Assembly: GCA_937927675.1 (NCBI GenBank)
Contig: CALBSG010000181.1
Coordinates: forward strand, 1 to 32,666
Direction of reading: 5' to 3'
Length of the DNA: 32,666 bases
Origin: an uncultured Paracoccaceae bacterium
GTDB lineage: Bacteria > Pseudomonadota > Alphaproteobacteria > Rhodobacterales > Rhodobacteraceae
Shown piece by piece: positions 7,500 through 14,197 of the stretch. The position numbers and the translations under genes are program-made. The notes beneath the pieces were generated by a model, which was not told the origin of the DNA, searched no databases, and saw only the letters and a list, made by a program, of their open reading frames with translations. The first letter of the stretch is position 1. Each line of letters begins with the position of its first letter.

Positions 7500-8296
7500 T
7501 CGTGATCTCCATGGCCTGCCCGCAGGCCCTCGCGCACGCGGTGGGCGATCTCGATGAATTCGCGGCTGTCGCGGATGTCCAAGGGACGTTCGCGCGGCAA
7601 GGGGCTGTCGATCACATCGGTGATGCGGCCCGGACGGGGCGACATCACAACGATCTTGGTCGACAGATACACCGCCTCGGGGATCGAATGGGTGACAAAA
7701 CCAATGGTCTTGCCGGTGCGCGCCCAAAGCTTCAGCACCTCTTCGTTCAGGCGGTCGCGGACGATCTCGTCCAAGGCGCCGAAAGGCTCGTCCATCAGCA
7801 AGAGATCGGCATCAAAAGCCAAAGCGCGGGCAATGGACGCCCGCTGCTGCATGCCGCCCGACAGCTGCCAAGGGAATTTCTTGCCAAAACCGGTCAGTTC
7901 CACCAGCTCCAGAACGCGCGCCACACGCTCGTCCTGTTCGGCCTTGGAAAACCCCATGATTTCCAAGGGCAGCTTGATGTTCCCGGCAATCGTGCGCCAC
8001 GGATAAAGCCCCGCCGCCTGAAACACATAGCCGTAAGCCCGCTTACGCCGCGCCTCGTCGGGCGACATGCCATTCACCGTCAAGGTGCCGCCGGTCGGCG
8101 TTTCCAAAGCCGCAATCGCGCGCAGGAACGTGGTCTTGCCACAGCCCGACGGCCCGATGAAGGACACGAAATCCCCCTTGTTGATGGTCAGGTTCACATC
8201 CTTCAGGGCGTGAACCGGCCCGTCATTGGTGTTGAACACCAATTGTAGGTTCTTGGCCTCGATCACAGGAGAGGCGCTTGCAGTATCTTTCATCAT
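7496..8296 (-). CDS. ABC transporter ATP-binding protein
   Basis: The 266-residue ATPase has every canonical motif: Walker A GPSGCGKTT (48-56), Q-loop Q93 (YVFQAAGLYPW), signature LSGGMQQR (145-152), Walker B LLLMDE (165-170) and the switch His203 in FVTHS. It resembles the TauB/SsuB/NrtD-type ATPases that serve NMT1-like importers. The start is one of two adjacent ATG codons. The first (8296) overlaps the hydantoinase stop as ATGA. The second (8293) has slightly better spacing from the GGGGG ribosome site, so the true start could be one codon later. It energises import through the two permeases encoded downstream. Confidence 0.93.
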   Translation of the reverse strand: MMKDTASASPVIEAKNLQLVFNTNDGPVHALKDVNLTINKGDFVSFIGPSGCGKTTFLRAIAALETPTGGTLTVNGMSPDEARRKRAYGYVFQAAGLYPWRTIAGNIKLPLEIMGFSKAEQDERVARVLELVELTGFGKKFPWQLSGGMQQRASIARALAFDADLLLMDEPFGALDEIVRDRLNEEVLKLWARTGKTIGFVTHSIPEAVYLSTKIVVMSPRPGRITDVIDSPLPRERPLDIRDSREFIEIAHRVREGLRAGHGDHE

Positions 8297-9747
8297 ACCC
8301 CCGTCGGCGACATGCCGGAGCGTTGGACGGGCCGCGGCGCCGTCAGGTCTTTCCATGCGCTCAAAGCCCGGTTCACCGCAGGGCGGGCCTCGCGGGCGAC
8401 GAACTGGCCGTGACCTTCCTTGCCGATCACCTTGCCATCCTCATAACCCACCCGACCGCGCGACAGCGTAAAGCGGGGCAACCCGACAACCTTTTGGCCT
8501 TCGAACACGTTGTAATCAATCGCAGATTGCTGGCTCTTGGCCGAAATGGTCTTTTCCTTTTTCGGATCCCAAACCACCAGATCTGCGTCAGCGCCGACCA
8601 ATACAGCGCCTTTTTTCGGGTAGCAATTCAAGATCTTGGCGATGTTGGTCGAGGTGACCGCAACGAATTCGTTCGGCGTCAACCGCCCGGTGTTCACCCC
8701 ATGGGTCCACAGCATCGGCATGCGGTCTTCCAGCCCCCCCGTCCCGTTCGGGATCTGGGCAAACGACTTCACCCCGAACCGCTTTTGTTCGGTGGTAAAG
8801 GCGCAATGGTCGGTCGCCACACAAGAAAGGCTGCCCGATTGCAGGCCCGCCCAAAGGCTGTCTTGATGTTTCTTGTTGCGGAAGGGCGGCGACATCACGC
8901 GCCGCGCGGCATGGTCCCAATCGGGATTGAAATATTCGCTTTCATCCAAGGTCAGATGCTGGATCAGCGGCTCGCCCCAGACGCGTTTGCCCTGTTGGCG
9001 CGCGCGCCGAATGGCCTCATGGGCATCCTCGCAAGAGGTATGAACGACATACAAAGGCACGCCGGCCATATCGGCGATCATGATGGCGCGGTTCGTCGCC
9101 TCGCCCTCGACCTGCGGGGGGCGGGAATAGGCGTGCGCCTCGGGGCCGGTATTGCCCTCGGCCAAGAGTTTGGCCGTCAGTTCGGCCACCACATCGCCAT
9201 TCTCGGCATGCACCATGGCAAGCCCGCCCAAATCGCCAACCCGCTTGAAGGATTGATACATCTCATCGTCATTGACCATGAGCGCGCCCTTATAGGCCAT
9301 GAAATGCTTGAAGCTGGTCATGCCCGCCTTCACGGACAACTCCATATCCTCCCACACCTTTTGGCCCCACCATGTGATGGCCATGTGATAGGAATAGTCG
9401 CAATGCGCGCGGCCCGATTTGTTGTGCCACATTTGGGCGGCATCCATCAGCCCCTGCCCCTGCCCCGGCAGCACGAAATCGACCACCATCGTGGTGCCGC
9501 CCGACACCGCCGCACGGGTGCCGCTTTCAAAATCATCGCTGGAATAGGTGCCCATAAAGGGCATCTCAAGATGCGTATGGGGGTCAATGCCGCCCGGCAT
9601 CACATAGCAGCCCGTGGCATCCAGCGTGGTGTCGCCCTTCAGCCCCTTGCCGATTTCGGTGATAACGCCGCCTTCGATCCGAACATCGGCCTCATAGCTG
9701 AGATCCGCCGTCACGATGGTGCCGTTTTTGATAACCGTGCTGGACAT
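8293..9747 (-). CDS. hydA: Dihydropyrimidinase / D-hydantoinase
   Basis: The 484-residue cyclic amidohydrolase hydrolyses the ring of 5,6-dihydropyrimidines (or 5-substituted hydantoins) to N-carbamoyl-beta-amino acids. The binuclear metal site is complete: H57 and H59 (DPHTHLEMPF), the probable carboxylated lysine K153 (FMAYKG), H180 (MVHAEN), H236 (VVHTSCEDA) and D313 (CVATDHCAF). The length is typical of the family. An AGGGAGGA ribosome site 6 bases before the ATG fixes the start at 9747, so the in-frame extension to 9861 is rejected. It follows the GT61-like gene by 25 bases and overlaps the ATPase gene. With the carbamoyl amidase at the operon head it covers steps two and three of reductive pyrimidine degradation. 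Hydantoin specificity cannot be excluded, but the RutR-like boxes favour pyrimidines. Confidence 0.93.
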   Translation of the reverse strand: MSSTVIKNGTIVTADLSYEADVRIEGGVITEIGKGLKGDTTLDATGCYVMPGGIDPHTHLEMPFMGTYSSDDFESGTRAAVSGGTTMVVDFVLPGQGQGLMDAAQMWHNKSGRAHCDYSYHMAITWWGQKVWEDMELSVKAGMTSFKHFMAYKGALMVNDDEMYQSFKRVGDLGGLAMVHAENGDVVAELTAKLLAEGNTGPEAHAYSRPPQVEGEATNRAIMIADMAGVPLYVVHTSCEDAHEAIRRARQQGKRVWGEPLIQHLTLDESEYFNPDWDHAARRVMSPPFRNKKHQDSLWAGLQSGSLSCVATDHCAFTTEQKRFGVKSFAQIPNGTGGLEDRMPMLWTHGVNTGRLTPNEFVAVTSTNIAKILNCYPKKGAVLVGADADLVVWDPKKEKTISAKSQQSAIDYNVFEGQKVVGLPRFTLSRGRVGYEDGKVIGKEGHGQFVAREARPAVNRALSAWKDLTAPRPVQRSGMSPTGV

Positions 9748-9772
9748 CTTCGTTCCTCCCTTTGCCACGCCC

Positions 9773-10906
9773 TCAGGCGGCATCTTTTTCTTCGTCGCCA
9801 TCGTCGGCGGGCAAGTCTTCGATTGCCACCGGACGCAGGCGGTGTTCCGTCTGTTGTTCAAGCCAGCCCAAGGACGCCCGGCGTTCCTCGGCGCTCATCT
9901 CGGGCCAAGGATCACCGGTCAGGAACCCGGCCCCGGCGAGCGCAGCCCAGATCGCCGGGCGCGACGGCTCCAGATAGATCAGGTTCGGATTGCGCAGCTT
10001 TTTGGGCGCATAGATCCCGGTAATCTGATCCAGCCGCAGCACCTTGCCGCCCAAAAACCACTCCAAATGATCGCAAATCTGCGAAAACACTGGCGAGCGA
10101 CGGCGCTGCATCACGGCAACCTTGCAGCCCACCTGCCCCGCCATCGCCAAAAGATGGAACGGAGAGCCTTCGGTGCCAACGACATGGCTGGCGGCGCGGA
10201 ACATTGCGACCTGCTCGGCTAGTTTGTGATCCTCGGGACGGATCACCTCATAGCCTGCGGCGGCAAAGAGCTGCTCTAGCCCCTGTTCGCCCAAGATCAT
10301 TCCCCGGCGCGCGGGCTGGCCCGTGCGGGTGATGTAAAAGCGGCGGCCCACGCCATCCGGGGCGACCTGCGCCAGTTTTTCACGCAAGAATGTTCGCGAT
10401 TCAGGGCGGCCGTTCAGCAACTCGCCCGATCCAAGCCCTTGTTCGGCAAGCAACAATCGCTCCACCGTCACCGGGGCCTCCAGCACCGTCACAGGCGGCA
10501 GGCCCAACAAGGCCGCCATCTGCGAAAAGAGCCGCGCGCAGTGTTTCACCTTGTCAAAGGGGCGGGCAAAGAACAGCACCCCCGCCACATCCGTACGCCC
10601 GTGCAAGGCCCAAAGCCGCCCCGTCCCCTCGACCAGCATATGCCCGAAATGGCCCGAAAGGATGCCGCCAAAAAGATAGGTTCCGGCCAAATGCCCCGTC
10701 GCCGCACGGGGGGCGGGAAAGGCATTGATCGCCTGCGCGGCGCTGCCGCCAAAGCACAGGCTTTCCGGCACGGGTTCGCCCCCTGCAAACACCCCGCAAG
10801 GCTGTGGCTTTTCTGGCCCCGCAGGTGGCACCAGCAATGCCCCCGAAACCTCGCGCAGGCGGCCTGCAAGCGGCGCTGTCGGATCAAGGGGCAAGCTGTG
10901 GGTCAT
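9773..10906 (-). CDS. Glycosyltransferase 61-like (DUF563) protein
   Basis: A 377-residue soluble protein. The C-terminal half carries features I associate with the GT61/DUF563 fold: FYITRTGQPARRGMI, then EQGLEQLFAAAGYEVIRPEDHKLAEQV and FRAASHVVGTEGSPFHLLAMAG. The N-terminal half has GGILSGHFGHMLVEGTGRLWAL, also typical. No signal peptide or membrane helix is evident. An AAAGGAG site 6 bases before the ATG makes it a well-expressed member of the operon, 18 bases after hyuC and 25 before the hydantoinase. Members of this family transfer sugars such as xylose, GlcNAc or arabinose, or act in polysaccharide assembly. None of these roles explains a place in pyrimidine catabolism. The function here is unknown, and the family call is moderately sure. 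Confidence 0.8.
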   Translation of the reverse strand: MTHSLPLDPTAPLAGRLREVSGALLVPPAGPEKPQPCGVFAGGEPVPESLCFGGSAAQAINAFPAPRAATGHLAGTYLFGGILSGHFGHMLVEGTGRLWALHGRTDVAGVLFFARPFDKVKHCARLFSQMAALLGLPPVTVLEAPVTVERLLLAEQGLGSGELLNGRPESRTFLREKLAQVAPDGVGRRFYITRTGQPARRGMILGEQGLEQLFAAAGYEVIRPEDHKLAEQVAMFRAASHVVGTEGSPFHLLAMAGQVGCKVAVMQRRRSPVFSQICDHLEWFLGGKVLRLDQITGIYAPKKLRNPNLIYLEPSRPAIWAALAGAGFLTGDPWPEMSAEERRASLGWLEQQTEHRLRPVAIEDLPADDGDEEKDAA

Positions 10907-10924
10907 CTGCGGCTCCTTTGAACG

Positions 10925-12175
10925 TCAGCTGACGACCTGTGCCACATCCAAGACCGCATGCAGCAGCACATCCGTTCCCGCCGCCGCCCATTCCGGGCTG
11001 ATCTTTTCCGCCTCGTTGTGCGACAGCCCATCCACGCAAGGACACATGATCATCACCGTCGGGGCCACACGGTTGATCCAGCAGGCATCATGCCCCGCGC
11101 CCGAGATGATATCCATATGAGAAAGCCCAAGCTTTTCAGCCGATTGCCGGACGATCTTCACAAGGCCGGGATCAAAGGTCACCGGGTCGAAATGGCCGAC
11201 TTCTTCAATCGCACAGCCCAGTCCCAATTCTTGCGCCACGGCATGGGCCGCCCGCATCACCTCGGCCTTCATCGCATCCAGCTTTCCCTGTTCGGGGCTG
11301 CGGATATCAACAGTGAAAATCACCTTGCCGGGGATCACGTTGCGGCTGTTCGGAAAGACCTTGACCTGCCCGACCGCGCCCACCGCGCCGGGCTGATGGC
11401 TCATCGCGATCTGATGTACGCGTTCAGTGATCCGCGCCATGCCAAGCCCGGCATTGACGCGCATGTTCATCGGGGTCGATCCGGTATGAGCATCCTTGCC
11501 GGTCAGGGTGATTTCCAGCCACCACAACCCCTGCCCATGCGTCACAACGCCGATATCGCGGCCTTCAGCCTCTAGGATCGGACCTTGTTCGATGTGCAAT
11601 TCCAGCATCGCATGCATCTTGCGGGCGCCGACCGTTTCGGTCCCTTCCCAGCCGATGCGCTTCAACTCATCGCCAAACAGCTTGCCGTCCAGATCCTTAC
11701 GCCCCTTGGCGTAGTCTTCGGTATGGATCCCGGCAAAAACACCCGAGGCCAGCATCGCCGGCGCAAACCGGGCGCCCTCTTCATTGGTCCAGTTGGTCAC
11801 CACAACCGGGTGCTTGGTCTTGATCCCAAGATCATTCATCGAGCGAACGACCTCCAAAGCGCCAAGAACCCCCAGAACCCCGTCATATTTCCCGCCCGTC
11901 GGCTGGGTATCCAGATGGCTGCCCATATAGACCGGCAGCGCCGCAGGGTCGGTGCCGGCCCGCGTGGCAAACATATTGCCCATGGTATCGACGCCCATGG
12001 TCATGCCCGCCGCTTCGCACCAGCGTTGGAACAGATGGCGTCCCTGCCCGTCGGCATCGGTCAGGGTCTGACGATTGCAGCCCCCAGCAATGCCCGGCCC
12101 GATCAGCGCCATTTCCTCAAGACTGTCCCAAAGACGCGTGGAATTGATGCGGATGTTTTCACCCGGAGCGGCCAT
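10925..12175 (-). CDS. hyuC: Zn-dependent N-carbamoyl-beta-alanine amidase / ureidopropionase (M20 family)
   Basis: The 416-residue amidohydrolase of the M20/AmaB-HyuC-PydC group removes the carbamoyl group from N-carbamoyl-beta-alanine or related ureido acids, releasing CO2, ammonia and the amino acid. Metal ligands and catalytic residues are visible: H87 and D98 (GSHLDTQPTGGKYDGV), E132-E133 (TNEEGARF), the His of LELHIEQGP and the His of SHNEAE near the C-terminus. The ATG at 12175 is preferred to one at 12181, because the GGGAG ribosome site is 7 bases from the former and only 1 base from the latter. It is the first gene of the eight-gene operon, directly behind two RutR-like boxes. Allantoate amidohydrolase is a related alternative, disfavoured by the hydantoinase next to it. 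Confidence 0.9.
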   Translation of the reverse strand: MAAPGENIRINSTRLWDSLEEMALIGPGIAGGCNRQTLTDADGQGRHLFQRWCEAAGMTMGVDTMGNMFATRAGTDPAALPVYMGSHLDTQPTGGKYDGVLGVLGALEVVRSMNDLGIKTKHPVVVTNWTNEEGARFAPAMLASGVFAGIHTEDYAKGRKDLDGKLFGDELKRIGWEGTETVGARKMHAMLELHIEQGPILEAEGRDIGVVTHGQGLWWLEITLTGKDAHTGSTPMNMRVNAGLGMARITERVHQIAMSHQPGAVGAVGQVKVFPNSRNVIPGKVIFTVDIRSPEQGKLDAMKAEVMRAAHAVAQELGLGCAIEEVGHFDPVTFDPGLVKIVRQSAEKLGLSHMDIISGAGHDACWINRVAPTVMIMCPCVDGLSHNEAEKISPEWAAAGTDVLLHAVLDVAQVVS

Positions 12176-12229
12176 GTGCATTCTCCCTGAAACCTTGGGG
12201 TCTTGATGCCCCTTGCAGCGAATCTTTTC

Positions 12230-12245
12230 CTGACCGTATGGTCAG
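12230..12245. promoter_or_regulatory. RutR-like box 1 (hyuC side)
   Basis: CTGACCGTATGGTCAG is a near-perfect palindrome matching the known E. coli RutR consensus TTGACCAnnTGGTCAA at most positions. It lies 54 bases upstream of the hyuC start, in the expected place for repression of the catabolic operon. Confidence 0.8.
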
Positions 12246-12262
12246 GTTAAACGCACCACACC

Positions 12263-12278
12263 CTGACCAAACGGTCAA
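12263..12278. promoter_or_regulatory. RutR-like box 2 (rutR side)
   Basis: CTGACCAAACGGTCAA is a second RutR-like palindrome (TGACC-AAAC-GGTCA core). It lies 14 bases upstream of the first TetR gene, so autoregulation is likely. Its centre is 33 bp, about three helical turns, from box 1, which would put two bound dimers on the same DNA face. Confidence 0.8.
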
Positions 12279-12292
12279 CGAAAATCTAAGGC

Positions 12293-12925
12293 ATGACGGA
12301 ACAAGCCCGCCCCCTTCGCAGGATCGAGATCCGCCAGCAGAATGAAACGCTCATTCTTCAGGCGGCCGAAAAAGTATTTGCCGAGGCAGGCTTTGGCGGC
12401 GCCACGATGCAGTTGATCGCCGATATGGCGGGCCTGCCCAAGGCCAACCTGCATTACTACTTTGCCACCAAAGAAGACCTGTACCGCCGGGTTGTGCAGA
12501 ATATTTTTGAAATCTGGCTGCATGCCGCCGACAGCATGGACAAGGCCCCCGGCCCGGTCGAAGGCATCGGGGCCTATATCGATGCCAAGATGGAAATCTC
12601 GCGCCGTCACCCGGACGGGTCCAAGGTTTGGGCATCCGAGGTGATGCACGGCGCCCCGGTCATTCAGGACTATCTGGAAACCACCTTGCGCGATTGGACC
12701 ACGGGGCGGGCTGAACTGATCCGGGCTTGGATCAAAGCGGGCAAGATGGCCCCGGTGGACCCCGAACATCTGCTTTACATGCTTTGGGCCACCACACAGC
12801 ACTATGCCGACTTTGGTCATCAGATCGAAACGCTGAACGGGGGCAAACCTCTGACCAATGCGCAATGGCAAGCGGCCAAGGACTCGGTCAAGTCCATGAT
12901 CCTGCGGGGGATTGGCGCGGTTTAA
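12293..12925 (+). CDS. TetR-family RutR-like regulator, copy 1
   Basis: A 210-residue TetR-type repressor. The N-terminal helix-turn-helix covers about residues 18-62 (ATMQLIADMAGLPKANLHYYFATKEDLY). The ligand domain follows the RutR pattern: W75 in FEIWLHAAD, then Q169-H170-Y171 in ATTQHYADF. The equivalents in E. coli RutR line the uracil pocket. It is divergent from the hyuC operon across a 117-bp gap containing two RutR-like boxes, one of them just before its own start. It therefore most likely represses both itself and the pyrimidine operon until uracil or a related ligand binds. A second, similar gene follows 60 bases downstream. This copy is less like E. coli RutR in the DNA-recognition helix (LPKANLHYYF versus SKTNLLYYF). 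Confidence 0.88.
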   Translation: MTEQARPLRRIEIRQQNETLILQAAEKVFAEAGFGGATMQLIADMAGLPKANLHYYFATKEDLYRRVVQNIFEIWLHAADSMDKAPGPVEGIGAYIDAKMEISRRHPDGSKVWASEVMHGAPVIQDYLETTLRDWTTGRAELIRAWIKAGKMAPVDPEHLLYMLWATTQHYADFGHQIETLNGGKPLTNAQWQAAKDSVKSMILRGIGAV

Positions 12926-12985
12926 ACTTGGGTTTATTGCATCCTCACCCCTTCCCATGCAAAAGAAGGGCGACAGGAAAGCGCC

Positions 12986-13591
12986 ATGAAAAAACCTCGG
13001 ACCCGGATTCAGGAAAAGAACTCTGCCACCATTCTGGAGGCAGCGCTGGATGTGTTCTCGGCCCATGGCTATCGCGGCGCGACGCTGGATCAGATCGCCG
13101 ATGGCGCAGGGCTGTCAAAGCCCAACCTGCTCTACTATTTCCCCTCGAAAGAGGCGGTGCATGCCGCTTTGCTTGGGCGGCTCTTGTCCACGTGGCTGGA
13201 CCCCTTGCGCGACTTGGATCCCAAGGGGGATCCGCTGGCCGAGATCTTGGGATATGTGCGCCGCAAGATGGAACTGTCGCGCGACTTTCCGCGTGAAAGC
13301 CGGCTTTTCGCCAATGAAATCCTGCAAGGCGCGCCGCGTATCAAATCGGTGATCGAAACGGATCTGAAAGCGCTGGTCGATGAAAAATGCGCCGTTCTGA
13401 CCCAATGGATGGATGAGGGCCGCATTGCCCGGCTCTCGCCCTATCACCTGATCTTTTCGATCTGGTCGCTGACCCAGCATTACGCCGATTTCGATGTGCA
13501 GGTGCGCGCAGTTTTGGGCGAAGGCCATGATCCCTTTGCCGAGGCGGGCGAGTTTCTGGAGACCCTGTTCTCGCGACTTTTGGTGCCCTGA
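12986..13591 (+). CDS. rutR: TetR-family RutR-like regulator, copy 2
   Basis: A 201-residue TetR-type repressor and a clear paralogue of the gene before it. As recalled, it is closer to E. coli RutR: SKPNLLYYFPSKEA in the recognition region, then DLKALVDEKCAVLTQWMDEGRIARLSPYHLIF, and LTQHYADF. W70, Q164 and Y166 are the expected ligand-pocket residues. An AGGAAAG ribosome site precedes the ATG, and no terminator separates it from copy 1, so the two are probably one transcript ending at the hairpin at 13600-13619. The copies may recognise different pyrimidine ligands or form heterodimers. Both ideas are inference. Which copy governs the neighbouring operon cannot be decided from sequence alone. 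Confidence 0.88.
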   Translation: MKKPRTRIQEKNSATILEAALDVFSAHGYRGATLDQIADGAGLSKPNLLYYFPSKEAVHAALLGRLLSTWLDPLRDLDPKGDPLAEILGYVRRKMELSRDFPRESRLFANEILQGAPRIKSVIETDLKALVDEKCAVLTQWMDEGRIARLSPYHLIFSIWSLTQHYADFDVQVRAVLGEGHDPFAEAGEFLETLFSRLLVP

Positions 13592-13593
13592 AC

Positions 13594-13627
13594 AAAAAAG
13601 GCTGGCCCGAAGGCCAGCCCTATTTTT
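13594..13627. terminator. Bidirectional rho-independent terminator
   Basis: GGCTGGCC-CGAA-GGCCAGCC (13600-13619) is a perfect 8-bp stem with a tetraloop. It is flanked by six A on the left (13594-13599) and a T-rich run on the right (13623-13627). It can therefore end both the rutR-like transcript (plus) and the soxBDAG transcript (minus). Confidence 0.9.
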
Positions 13628-13645
13628 CGATGCTGCGTCGGCCGA

Positions 13646-14197
13646 TCAGGCCAGTTCGCTGCCCTTTTCGGCCGAATGGCTGAGCAAGCCCATCACATAG
13701 GCCGCAACCGAACGGAAGCAGACCACGGTATAGCCGTTGCCCTCTTTCCAGAACGCCGCTGCCACCTGCGCGGCACGGGTGCGGCGCAGCTCGCCTTCGA
13801 CCAGCGTGTCAAAGTCCACTGGGCAAAGCTTGGCCAGCACTTGGTCGGCCTTGTCCCCCTCGACCCGGAACACCGCACGGGCGTCCGAAACGACGGCAGC
13901 CAGATGATGCGCCGCGCCCATTTCCGATGCGATGGCTGCCATGGCGGCCCCCGTTTCGGCATAGGGCAGGATCAGGATATATTCATCCGGGCTCATCCAA
14001 CCGCAGGCTTTGTCACCTGCGATTTCGATACGCCGCTGCGCGGGAACCGAGGTGCCGACGGCAGCTTTCACCGCCTTGGCCAGTTCCTTGACGTCAGGCT
14101 TGGCGCGCAGGGAAATCATGCCCAGAGGGCCGATTTCCTTGATCGTGCAAAAGCCGTCGAAGCTTGCGTTGCCCAAAGGCGAAACCGGATCACGCAT
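13646..14197 (-). CDS. soxG: Sarcosine oxidase gamma subunit
   Basis: The 183-residue gamma subunit of heterotetrameric sarcosine oxidase, which oxidatively demethylates sarcosine to glycine. It has the GcvT-like small-subunit pattern: GWMSPDEYILILP, then ADQVLAKLCPVDFD, and FRSVAAYVMGLLSHSAEKGSELA at the C-terminus. The ATG at 14197 overlaps the soxA stop by 8 bases and has a GGGGAGAAGG ribosome site. The further upstream start at 14221 would lie deep in soxA and is rejected. It is the last gene of soxB-D-A-G and is followed by the shared terminator. Confidence 0.93.
   Translation of the reverse strand: MRDPVSPLGNASFDGFCTIKEIGPLGMISLRAKPDVKELAKAVKAAVGTSVPAQRRIEIAGDKACGWMSPDEYILILPYAETGAAMAAIASEMGAAHHLAAVVSDARAVFRVEGDKADQVLAKLCPVDFDTLVEGELRRTRAAQVAAAFWKEGNGYTVVCFRSVAAYVMGLLSHSAEKGSELA

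Noticed and set aside
8278..10023. A 581-codon open frame on the plus strand opposite hydA and the GT61-like gene
   Set aside because: It spans parts of two well-supported minus-strand genes and their junction, is rich in His/Arg/Gly, and has no family resemblance.
12275..13066. A 263-codon minus-strand frame opposite the two TetR genes
   Set aside because: It covers the 60-base gap between two clearly coding TetR genes and has no recognisable domain.
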